In this document: piece by piece, positions 1-6,391 of the stretch
How the letters are laid out: each line of letters starts with the position of its first letter
How positions within the stretch are numbered: position 1 is the stretch's first letter
NCBI GenBank assembly: GCA_039920305.1
Contig: JBDSEA010000018.1
Location: forward strand, 1-8,264
Direction of reading: 5' to 3'
Origin: DASRAJ01 sp039920305
Lineage (GTDB): Bacteria > Bacteroidota > Bacteroidia > Chitinophagales > UBA10324
Length of the DNA stretch: 8,264 nucleotides
Made by a program: the position numbers and the translations under genes
Notes under the pieces: model-generated
Seen by the model: only the letters and a program-made list of their open reading frames with translations
What the model was told of the DNA's origin: nothing
The model's database searches: none

Positions 1-2
1 CA

Positions 3-917
3 GGCATCCTTCTCGTTATTTCCTGCAACAGCAGGCAACAGAATGTAGCTAAAGAAATTGATACACCTACCAGTGGTTCGATCCGAATCAGTGCTGATGA
101 ATCTTTTGCTCCCCTTGTAAATGATGAAGTCAGCAGCTTTCATGCACTATATCCAAAGGCAAATATTCAGGTTAGCTACAAATCGGAATCTGATGCAGTC
201 ACGGATCTCCTGAGTAATAAGGTGCAGGAAATTATTATTTCAAGAAAATTGCAACCCGCTGAATTAACGTACTTCCCCACGGATATTCCGCCTTCACAGG
301 TGAAGCTCGGATATGATGCGGTACTGTTTATGATCAACCGACATAATCCTGATTCTAATTTTCATTATGAGCAAGTGCTTGACCTGCTAAGCGGAAAATA
401 TTCAGATTGGAAGGACATTAATCCCAACTCTCCGTTGGGTAAAATTTCCATCATTTTTGATAATAGCCGCTCCGGTATTTTCAGATATCTTAAAGAAGAG
501 ATACTGAACGGCGGCAAAATTTCCTCCGCAATTTTTGCTGTTAATTCCAATGTTGCTGTATTCAGCTATGTAGAAAATGATCCTGCATCAATTGGCGTTG
601 CCGGTGCAGGCTGGATCAGTGCAGTAGGGGATACTACGGCACAAGCCTTAATGAGTAAAATAAAACTGGCTGGTATCACCAGACCCGGCACAGAAGCACC
701 GGTAATCTTTTATCGCCCTTACCGATCGGAGCTTATGAGAAGGCAATATCCATTCTTACGGGAGTTGTATATTATCAACCGGCAGGATCATGCGGGGCTG
801 GGCACAGGGTTTGCCACTTATGTGGTATCAGATGAAGGTCAAACAGTTGTTCAAAGGTCCGGATTGATTCCTGCAATACAGCCGGAGCGGTTGATATTGC
901 TAAGAAATGAATTCTAA
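3..917 (+). CDS. PstS-family substrate-binding lipoprotein, 5' partial
   Basis: The frame is open from the left edge to the stop at 915-917, giving 304 visible residues. The first residues, GILLVISC, are the end of a lipoprotein signal peptide with a lipobox (V-I-S-C, Cys codon at 24-26), so only about 10-15 residues are probably missing. An internal GTG at 222 would give a shorter product but would discard the lipobox and the first beta-strand of the fold, so it is not the start. PstS-like features (visible numbering): SADESFAPL near 30-38, the LSGKYSDWKDIN segment near 130-140, NSRSG at 154-158, and the C-terminal SDEGQ...SGLIP segment near 276-290. The fold is that of a periplasmic phosphate-type binding protein anchored by lipid, here probably on the periplasmic face of a membrane. 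The Gly/Ser-rich and Asp-containing phosphate-contact segments of E. coli PstS are not conserved (KSESD and EIIISRKL instead), so the ligand is uncertain. It is likely co-transcribed with the TPR gene 26 nt downstream. Confidence 0.85.
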   Translation, partial: GILLVISCNSRQQNVAKEIDTPTSGSIRISADESFAPLVNDEVSSFHALYPKANIQVSYKSESDAVTDLLSNKVQEIIISRKLQPAELTYFPTDIPPSQVKLGYDAVLFMINRHNPDSNFHYEQVLDLLSGKYSDWKDINPNSPLGKISIIFDNSRSGIFRYLKEEILNGGKISSAIFAVNSNVAVFSYVENDPASIGVAGAGWISAVGDTTAQALMSKIKLAGITRPGTEAPVIFYRPYRSELMRRQYPFLRELYIINRQDHAGLGTGFATYVVSDEGQTVVQRSGLIPAIQPERLILLRNEF

Positions 918-943
918 TTTTAAACACAGTTAAATCAATAAAA

Positions 944-2869
944 ATGAAAAGCAGAAATTGGCTGATGATTGTGTTCCTGAGTTTGGTGATAAGTGTGAAC
1001 GCACAAACCACTGAGGATGGAATTAAATCGCTTGATTATGAAAACTATGCTACGGCACGCCGGATTTTTTCTAAACTTATTCAGCAGCAGCCGGGGAATG
1101 CATTGAATTATTATTACCTTGGTAGCGCCCTCTGTGATCTGGGAAAGTTTGATTCAGCCCGCACCGTTTTTAACGCAGGCACCCAGGCCGACCCTAAATC
1201 AATTTATAATTATGCAGGGCTGGGAAGAGTTGCACTTGAAGAAAATAAAGTGCAGGAGGCAACGCAATATTTTGACAAGGTCAAATCCATTACTTCTTCA
1301 AAGGATATAACACAGTATCTCCTTATCGGCAGTGCTTACAGCAGTGCCCAGCATCCGAATTATGAAATGGCAATCACACTGCTGAGTAAAGCAAAAGATT
1401 TAAACAATAAAAATGCTGAGGTATTCTGGCTCCTTGGTAAAACCTATGAGGGAATGAACAAGAGCGGTGATGCGGTTTCGGCTTATGAAAATGCAGCGGA
1501 AAATAATCCTTCATATGCTAAAGCCTACACACGACTCGGAGTTATATGGCTATCTGCTCAGAATGGAAGCCTGGCAAGTGAAAATTTTGAAAAGGCAATT
1601 AAGACTGATCCTGCATATCCACCTGCTTATCGTGAATATGCCGAGTTTTATTTCCGCACCGGTAAGTACGATCTCGCCACTCAGACCTATGAGAAGTACC
1701 GGCAATTGGCGGACAAGGATGATGAAACCCAGTTCCGATATGCTCAATTCCTTTTCGTTACTGAAAAGTACCAGGATGCCTTAAACATTTTAATGGGCTT
1801 AAAGGGTAAAATAGAATCACCTTATATGAACCGGATGCTGGGATATGCAAATTATGAAACAGGTAATTATCAGGAAGGGATGGAGAATATCAACATGCTG
1901 TTTCAAAGGATGGATGCCGCAAAAATTATTGCTTCAGATTATGAATACCTCGGTAAGCTGCAGATGAAAACAGGTAATGATTCACTGGGTATTGTAACCA
2001 TGGAGCGTGCCATCGCCCTCGACTCTGCCAAGTATGCATTATATGATACCATTGGCACCTATTACTACAAGCAAAAAAAATATGCGCAGGCCGGTGAATT
2101 CTATTCAAAAAAATTAAAGGCAACACCAAAGAATGCACCTTTTAATGAGCTCGCTAACTCTTACAGACAGGCAGGCCTGGCACACTATCTCGGTAAAAAT
2201 TTCATTGAGAGTGATAGTGTGTTTACCAGAATTTCGAGGTTATCGCCTCAATGGGCAGTGCCGTACTTGTTTCTTGCCCGCATTCAACTGAATCTTGACT
2301 CAGTTGATTCTGCACGGAGCAAAGCCTTTCCGTATTATAATTCCTTTGTGAGTAAAGCGTATGCAGATACAGCCCATTATAAGCGGGAATTAACTGAGGC
2401 ATACCAGTATCTTGGCAATTACAACACCTTCTATAAAAATTATGGGGCAGCATTGTATTATTATGATAAAGTTGTAGCTTTTGATCCTGCTAATAAAGAG
2501 GTGAGCGAAACCATGAAGGCGATCAGGGAACGGTACAAGACTTCACCCGGAAATCCGATACAAGGCCAGAAAGATTCTGCCGGGTATGTTATCCCTGCCA
2601 TTATCAATGGGAATTCAGTGAATGCACTCTATGATCCTGCTATTACCGGGATAGCCGTAACCCTGGCGGGGAGCAGCCTGATTTTTGGTAGTGCGGGTAC
2701 CAATGGAGATTTAAATGCTGATATAGTGAAGATTGGTGACCACTCGTTAAAAAATGTGACGGTTGCGTTGGATGAAATGGCAAAGAAGCCCGTTGCGGTG
2801 GGAGCGGACGTCCTTAATAAAATGAATATGGTTTTTGAATATGAAACAGGATCGGTTGCCCAGTGGTAA
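944..2869 (+). CDS. Secreted TPR protein with C-terminal degenerate retropepsin-like domain
   Basis: The protein has 641 residues. Residues 1-20 form a Sec signal peptide (K/R-containing start, hydrophobic core LMIVFLSLVISV, cleavage after V-N-A before Q21), so it should act in the periplasm or envelope. Residues ~24-530 are tandem tetratricopeptide repeats; clear units include LNYYYLGSALCDLGKFDSA (55-72), EVFWLLGKTYEGMNKSGDAV (159-178) and AYTRLGVIWLSAQNGSLASE (194-213). Residues ~547-641 differ: they resemble a clan AA aspartic protease half, but the catalytic D-T/S-G is D564-P-A. The ATG at 944 was chosen because it gives the signal peptide and lies 26 nt after the previous stop, behind an A/T-rich leader. 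Context: I recall a PstS-like gene followed by a TPR gene next to exbB/exbD/tonB in Bacteroidota, which would make this a helper or scaffold of a TonB-type system; that part is inference. The exact partner is unknown. Confidence 0.85.
   Translation: MKSRNWLMIVFLSLVISVNAQTTEDGIKSLDYENYATARRIFSKLIQQQPGNALNYYYLGSALCDLGKFDSARTVFNAGTQADPKSIYNYAGLGRVALEENKVQEATQYFDKVKSITSSKDITQYLLIGSAYSSAQHPNYEMAITLLSKAKDLNNKNAEVFWLLGKTYEGMNKSGDAVSAYENAAENNPSYAKAYTRLGVIWLSAQNGSLASENFEKAIKTDPAYPPAYREYAEFYFRTGKYDLATQTYEKYRQLADKDDETQFRYAQFLFVTEKYQDALNILMGLKGKIESPYMNRMLGYANYETGNYQEGMENINMLFQRMDAAKIIASDYEYLGKLQMKTGNDSLGIVTMERAIALDSAKYALYDTIGTYYYKQKKYAQAGEFYSKKLKATPKNAPFNELANSYRQAGLAHYLGKNFIESDSVFTRISRLSPQWAVPYLFLARIQLNLDSVDSARSKAFPYYNSFVSKAYADTAHYKRELTEAYQYLGNYNTFYKNYGAALYYYDKVVAFDPANKEVSETMKAIRERYKTSPGNPIQGQKDSAGYVIPAIINGNSVNALYDPAITGIAVTLAGSSLIFGSAGTNGDLNADIVKIGDHSLKNVTVALDEMAKKPVAVGADVLNKMNMVFEYETGSVAQW
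2582..2866 (+). other. Degenerate retropepsin-like domain of the TPR protein
   Basis: This is protein region 547-641. The strand-turn pattern VIPAIINGNSVNALYDPA aligns by eye with the retropepsin-like consensus in which a hydrophobic strand and an N-G turn lead to a hydrophobic-D-T-G-A motif. It is followed by a segment containing IGDHSLKNVTVAL (597-609), the usual 'lxlGdlxlknvpv' strand pair. Next come a G-[MAI]-D-x-L-like turn, GADVL (620-624), and the closing FEYETG strand (631-636). The order and spacing match Asp_protease_2/TIGR02281-type domains. The putative catalytic Asp564 remains, but Thr/Ser is Pro565 and Gly is Ala566, so peptide cleavage is unlikely. This is recognition by eye, not a profile search. 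Confidence 0.6.
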
Positions 2870-2880
2870 CCTCAGAACAT

Positions 2881-2919
2881 AAAAAATTTAAACCCTTCCG
2901 AATCTTCGCGATCCGGTTT
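2881..2919 (-). terminator. Possible terminator of the cdd-rocD transcript
   Basis: In the convergent gap, read on the minus strand, AAACC (2919-2915) can pair with GGTTT (2894-2890) around a loop holding a further CCG/CGG pairing. A T-rich tract (AAATTTTTT) follows in the 2889-2881 region. The stem is short and the loop large, so this is weak support. On the plus strand no good U-tract follows the hairpin. Confidence 0.3.
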
Positions 2920-2929
2920 CATTACTATA

Positions 2930-4180
2930 TTATTTGGAGTGAAATGAAAGAATGGTCTTTCGGATAATGTCAGCGCATTCCAGGATCTGATCTTCAGTAA
3001 TCACAAGTGGCGGGGCGAAACGGATTTTATCACCATGAGTAGGTTTGGCAAGCAACCCTTTTTCCTTCAATGCAAGGCATAAATCCCATGCATCTTTTCC
3101 GTTTTCTGATTGATCATTCTTCTTTGAATTCGGGGGCTGCACTACAATTGCATTCAGAAGCCCCTTACCGCGAATTGTGGTGATGATTTCAGAATCAATG
3201 CTGCCCAGGGCATCCCGAAAGATATTTCCCATAGATAGTGCATTCTCTGCCAGCTGCTCGTCAAGCAAAACCTGGAGGGATGTAATTGCCACCTTGCAAG
3301 CAAGAGGATTCCCTCCATAGGTGGAGCCATGCTCACCCGGCTTTATAGTTAGCATAACAGGGTCATCACACAAAACTGCTGAAACAGGCAGCGTTCCGCC
3401 GGACAGTGCTTTACCTAAAATCAAAATATCCGGATGAACATTTTCATAATCGCAGCAAAGCATTTTTCCGGTACGTGCCAGACCGGTTTGAATTTCATCC
3501 GCAATAAAGAGCACATTTTTTTCTTTGCACAGCTTTGCCGCGGCTTCCAGGTAACCATCATCAGGAACAATAACTCCAGCTTCACCCTGTATTGGCTCCA
3601 CAAGGAATCCTGCTGCATTCGTATCCTCAAGCGCTTCCTGCAAGGCATATATATCATTATACGGAATTGAAATAAAGCCCGGGTTGAATGGTCCAAAGTT
3701 TACTGTAGAGGATGGATCAGTAGAAAAGGAAATAATAGCCGTTGTTCTGCCATGAAAATTTCCATAGCATGTAATGATCTTTGCCTGATTAGCAGCGATG
3801 CCTCTGACTTCATACGCCCATTTCCTGCATAGCTTGATTGCCGTTTCTACAGCTTCAGCACCGCTGTTCATCGGAAGTACTTTATCATACCCAAAAAGCT
3901 GAGTGATGTACTGCTCATATTCTCCAAGAAGATTATTGTAGAATGCGCGGGAAGTGAGGGTAAGCACCTGTGCCTGTTCAATTAATGATTCAATGATCCG
4001 GGGATGGCAGTGTCCCTGGTTTACCGCAGAATAAGCCGAAAGGAAATCATAATAACGCTTTCCATCAGTATCCCATACAAAAACACCCTCACCTCTTGCA
4101 AGTACCACAGGCAGCGGGTGATAATTGTGAGCACCGTATTTTTCTTCAAGTGAGATGTGATTGACTTTTTCTTTTACCAT
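2930..4180 (-). CDS. rocD: Ornithine aminotransferase (ornithine-oxo-acid transaminase)
   Basis: The protein has 416 residues and is a cytosolic class-III PLP aminotransferase. It converts L-ornithine plus 2-oxoglutarate to glutamate-5-semialdehyde and glutamate (EC 2.6.1.13), linking arginine/ornithine catabolism to proline and glutamate. Diagnostic segments are YGAHNYHPLPV (15-25), FLSAYSAVNQGHCHP (46-60), NSGAEA (105-110), FHGRT (142-146), ADEIQTG (227-233), LILGKALSGG (253-262) and STYGGNPLAC (286-295). Lys257 is the expected Schiff-base lysine. Tyr20, Arg145, Glu200 and Lys257 correspond, at a constant offset of 35, to human OAT Tyr55, Arg180, Glu235 and Lys292 (human numbers from memory); Arg387 in IRFAPPL matches Arg413. 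A short hydrophilic insertion (about 9 residues, NSKKNDQSENGKD region, 351-363) sits before DAWDLC. The gene starts 36 nt after cdd on the same strand and is probably in one operon with it. ATG at 4180 fits the family N-terminus. Confidence 0.95.
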   Translation of the reverse strand: MVKEKVNHISLEEKYGAHNYHPLPVVLARGEGVFVWDTDGKRYYDFLSAYSAVNQGHCHPRIIESLIEQAQVLTLTSRAFYNNLLGEYEQYITQLFGYDKVLPMNSGAEAVETAIKLCRKWAYEVRGIAANQAKIITCYGNFHGRTTAIISFSTDPSSTVNFGPFNPGFISIPYNDIYALQEALEDTNAAGFLVEPIQGEAGVIVPDDGYLEAAAKLCKEKNVLFIADEIQTGLARTGKMLCCDYENVHPDILILGKALSGGTLPVSAVLCDDPVMLTIKPGEHGSTYGGNPLACKVAITSLQVLLDEQLAENALSMGNIFRDALGSIDSEIITTIRGKGLLNAIVVQPPNSKKNDQSENGKDAWDLCLALKEKGLLAKPTHGDKIRFAPPLVITEDQILECADIIRKTILSFHSK

Positions 4181-4216
4181 CCTGTCCTATTTAGATTGTA
4201 TATTACTAAGCAGGGA

Positions 4217-4702
4217 TCATTTTAAATTTTCACCGCTAAAATTAAAAGGCAGCAAATCTTTAACGGAACTGATCCAGTATATTTTCCCCTGCTCACCCTG
4301 CAATATTATCTCAATGTTATGATGAAACCGCGCTTCGTATTCAAGTAATGTCTGCCGGCAAATTCCACAGGGAGCTACAGGATCTGTAATCTTTTGCCGG
4401 CCACCTTTTGCAGAAACAGCAAGGGCAATTACAGGGACAAGGGGATGAGCTGATGAAGCAGCGGAGAGGGCAACTCTTTCAGCACAAATGCCTGCCGGTA
4501 AGGAGGCATTTTCCTGGTTGCTGCCCATTATGATTTTTCCATTTTCCAATAATGCGGCAGCTCCTACTTTAAAATTGGAGTAAGGTGCATAGGCTGCTGC
4601 AATGGCAATCTTTGCATTTACTATTAACTCTGCCAGATGAACAGGGAGTTCATCGGCATTCATTAACTCCTTGTAGGAAACGGTAACTTTTTTTTCTTTC
4701 AT
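4217..4702 (-). CDS. cdd: Cytidine deaminase (tetrameric, zinc-dependent)
   Basis: The protein has 161 residues from this start. It deaminates cytidine and deoxycytidine to uridine and deoxyuridine (EC 3.5.4.5) in pyrimidine salvage in the cytosol. The fold is shown by AYAPYSNFKVGAA (37-49), NQENASLPAG-CAE (62-75) and PCGICRQ (111-117). Cys73, Cys112 and Cys115 are the three zinc ligands of the small tetrameric class, and Glu75 is the catalytic proton shuttle; the substrate-binding N-x-E pair is in NQENAS. Start choice: the frame continues upstream to an ATG at 4765 (21 more residues, MSRPPINKNPEI...). That stretch looks non-conserved and Asn/Pro-rich, whereas MKEKKVTVSYKEL matches where homologues begin. 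The 4765 start has a weak AGG six bases upstream, so it cannot be excluded. The gene is first of the cdd-rocD pair and diverges from the saccharopine dehydrogenase gene. Confidence 0.93.
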   Translation of the reverse strand: MKEKKVTVSYKELMNADELPVHLAELIVNAKIAIAAAYAPYSNFKVGAAALLENGKIIMGSNQENASLPAGICAERVALSAASSAHPLVPVIALAVSAKGGRQKITDPVAPCGICRQTLLEYEARFHHNIEIILQGEQGKIYWISSVKDLLPFNFSGENLK

Positions 4703-4777
4703 TGGAGAATAATTGAAATCAGAATTCTTTATTTCCGGGTTTTTATTAATGGGAGGCCTGCTCATGCCTTACCTATT

Positions 4778-4785
4778 TACATTTG
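4778..4785 (+). promoter_or_regulatory. Bacteroidota-type -7 box (TAnnTTTG)
   Basis: TACATTTG is an exact match to the TAnnTTTG -7 element of the Bacteroidota primary sigma factor and is followed by C, as often seen. It lies 18 nt before the ATG at 4804, giving a short A/T-rich leader. No clear TTTG -33 partner was found about 20 nt upstream. It would drive the saccharopine dehydrogenase gene. Confidence 0.5.
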
Positions 4786-4803
4786 CAAGTTAAATTTTTT
4801 TGG

Positions 4804-6210
4804 ATGAAGAAAATTCTGGTGCTTGGCGCGGGTCGTTCGTCTTCTGTCCTGATCAGTTATCTGCTCGATCACGCCCAGGAATGGAATACCACAGTCACGG
4901 TTGGTGATCATTCGATTGATCATGCTGCTTTGAAAGTGCAGGATCATCATCGTGGTCTCGCGATTAAGTTTGATGCTACTGATGAGTTGCAGCGAAAGCA
5001 AACCATTTTACAAAATGATATTGTTGTTTCTATGTTGCCTCCTTTGCTGCATTTTGCTGTGGCAAAAGATTGCATTGAGTTTAAAAAGCACCTGGTCACC
5101 GCGTCCTATGTTACTCCTGAGATGCATCGGTTGAATGAGGATGTAAAAAAGGCAGGTTTGCTTTTCATGTATGAGATGGGTCTGGATCCTGGAATTGATC
5201 ACATGAGTGCAATGAAAGTGATTCACAGCATTCAACATCAGGGTGGCAGGATCACTTCGTTCAAATCGGGTACCGGAGGATTAGTTGCTCCGGAAAGTGA
5301 TGATAATCCATGGCACTACAAGGTCACCTGGAATCCGCGAAATGTAGTTCTTGCTGGTCAGGGAACAGCTCAATATATGGAAAAAGGTGTGAAGAAATTT
5401 GTGCCGTATCACCGCTTGTTTACTGCAACTGAAAAATTCAAAATCAATGGCCTGGGGAAATTTGAAGCATACCCTAACCGCGATTCTCTTCAATATATTC
5501 CGTTGTATGGGTTGCAGAATGCAGATACCATTTTGCGGTCTACTTTGCGAAAAGAAGGTTACTGTGAAGCTTGGAACGCCCTGGTGCAGCTTGGTATGAC
5601 TGATGATACTTACACGATTGAAAATGCTTCCTCACTTTCCTATTCTCAATGGCTTGCATCGTACCTGCCCGCCCGAAACCTGCCTGAGGGGGATAAGAAA
5701 AAACATCGAAGTAAATCAGTAAAAGATCGCACAGCAAAATTTTTTGAGAGGGGAAATAAAAATGACATGATCATGCGGCTTGAATGGCTGGGATTATTTT
5801 CAGAGGAAAAAATTTCACTTGATCACGGAACACCTGCACAAATTCTTCAAAACCTTATTGAGCAGAAATGGATGATGCAGTCAGGGGATAATGATATGAT
5901 TGTGATGAGGCATGAATTCGGATACGATTCAGAAGTGGTGAAAGAAACAGGAACCGGAGAACAAAAGACTGAACACCTCCAAAAAACAAGTACGCTCGTA
6001 TTGATGGGCGATGACTCCGTTAATACCGCGATGGCGAAAACCGTTGGACTTCCAATGGCGATGATGGTGAAGCTTTTACTTAAGCACGAATTGTTTCTTA
6101 CCGGGATTCATATTCCTGTGATGAGCCAGGTATATGAGCCGGTACTCAAAGAGCTTGAGGAACGGGGCATTGCGTTTAAAGAGGAATTACTTCCTGCTGG
6201 TAATAAATAA
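4804..6210 (+). CDS. Saccharopine dehydrogenase, L-glutamate-forming type (Lys9-like)
   Basis: The protein has 468 residues. It resembles yeast Lys9 and the C-terminal half of AASS, which interconvert saccharopine with 2-aminoadipate-6-semialdehyde plus glutamate. Residues 1-~125 form a Rossmann domain (KILVLGAGRSSS, 3-14). MGLDPGIDHMSA (125-136), PNRDSL (224-229), WLGLFS (328-333) and NDMIVMRHEFG (363-373) match conserved Lys9 blocks in order and spacing. A second, alpha/beta catalytic domain spans ~126-440. Asp35 at the end of strand beta-2 (VTVGDHS) suggests NAD use, whereas Lys9 has an Arg-containing segment there. In bacteria the direction is most often lysine degradation; no lysine-ketoglutarate reductase gene is in view. 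An in-frame TTG at 4783 was rejected as start because it overlaps the promoter box and adds residues ahead of the beta-1 strand. The gene is probably transcribed alone. Confidence 0.9.
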   Translation: MKKILVLGAGRSSSVLISYLLDHAQEWNTTVTVGDHSIDHAALKVQDHHRGLAIKFDATDELQRKQTILQNDIVVSMLPPLLHFAVAKDCIEFKKHLVTASYVTPEMHRLNEDVKKAGLLFMYEMGLDPGIDHMSAMKVIHSIQHQGGRITSFKSGTGGLVAPESDDNPWHYKVTWNPRNVVLAGQGTAQYMEKGVKKFVPYHRLFTATEKFKINGLGKFEAYPNRDSLQYIPLYGLQNADTILRSTLRKEGYCEAWNALVQLGMTDDTYTIENASSLSYSQWLASYLPARNLPEGDKKKHRSKSVKDRTAKFFERGNKNDMIMRLEWLGLFSEEKISLDHGTPAQILQNLIEQKWMMQSGDNDMIVMRHEFGYDSEVVKETGTGEQKTEHLQKTSTLVLMGDDSVNTAMAKTVGLPMAMMVKLLLKHELFLTGIHIPVMSQVYEPVLKELEERGIAFKEELLPAGNK

Positions 6211-6236
6211 AATTTCGAAGAGTGTATTTCCCTTGT

Positions 6237-6249
6237 GTTCAAATTTGAA
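6237..6249. repeat. Palindrome within a 10-bp repeat upstream of topA
   Basis: TTCAAATTTGAA (6238-6249) is a perfect 12-bp palindrome. Its left part, GTTCAAATTT (6237-6246), recurs exactly at 6378-6387, ending 4 nt before the topA ATG. The sequence is A/T-rich, so chance is possible; an operator or leader element is the alternative. Confidence 0.35.
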
Positions 6250-6293
6250 TATGCTTACGGTTTATCAGGTCATGAATTTATTTCACCGGATAA

Positions 6294-6324
6294 CAGGTAA
6301 CTTACCTGCTGAATAATTTTTTTT
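6294..6324 (+). terminator. Possible terminator after the saccharopine dehydrogenase gene
   Basis: CAGGTAACTTACCTG (6294-6308) is a perfect inverted repeat that can fold as a CAGGT/ACCTG stem with an AACTT loop. A run of eight T (6317-6324) begins eight bases after the stem. The stem is only 5 bp and not directly joined to the T-run, so confidence is modest. It lies about 85 nt after the stop at 6210 and before topA. Confidence 0.4.
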
Positions 6325-6341
6325 CTTTCCATCCATTCTTA

Positions 6342-6349
6342 TTTCTTTG
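6342..6349 (+). promoter_or_regulatory. Candidate -7 box for topA
   Basis: TTTCTTTG followed by C differs by one base from TAnnTTTG and lies 42 nt before the topA ATG. No convincing -33 element is seen, so this is only a candidate. Confidence 0.22.
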
Positions 6350-6391
6350 CACCCCCCGTAACAAAAGGTATTACTAAGTTCAAATTTTTTC

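Noticed and set aside
222..917. A GTG-started 231-residue version of the first gene
   Set aside because: The same frame is open to the left edge and encodes a lipobox and the first strands of the binding-protein fold, so the GTG is internal.
775..1011. A minus-strand open frame across the junction of the first two genes
   Set aside because: It overlaps both genes antisense and would read through the co-transcribed junction; no domain seen.
1467..1784. A 105-residue open frame on the plus strand inside the TPR gene
   Set aside because: It lies wholly in another frame of a well-supported gene, with no recognisable domain and an Arg/Met/Leu-rich shadow composition.
4783..4803. TTG start for the saccharopine dehydrogenase
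   Set aside because: It overlaps the TAnnTTTG box and adds seven residues before the expected N-terminal beta-strand; ATG 4804 fits better.
6134..6316. A 60-residue frame covering the end of the saccharopine dehydrogenase gene and the gap
   Set aside because: Most of it is out of frame within the gene, and the rest is A/T-rich gap containing the possible terminator.
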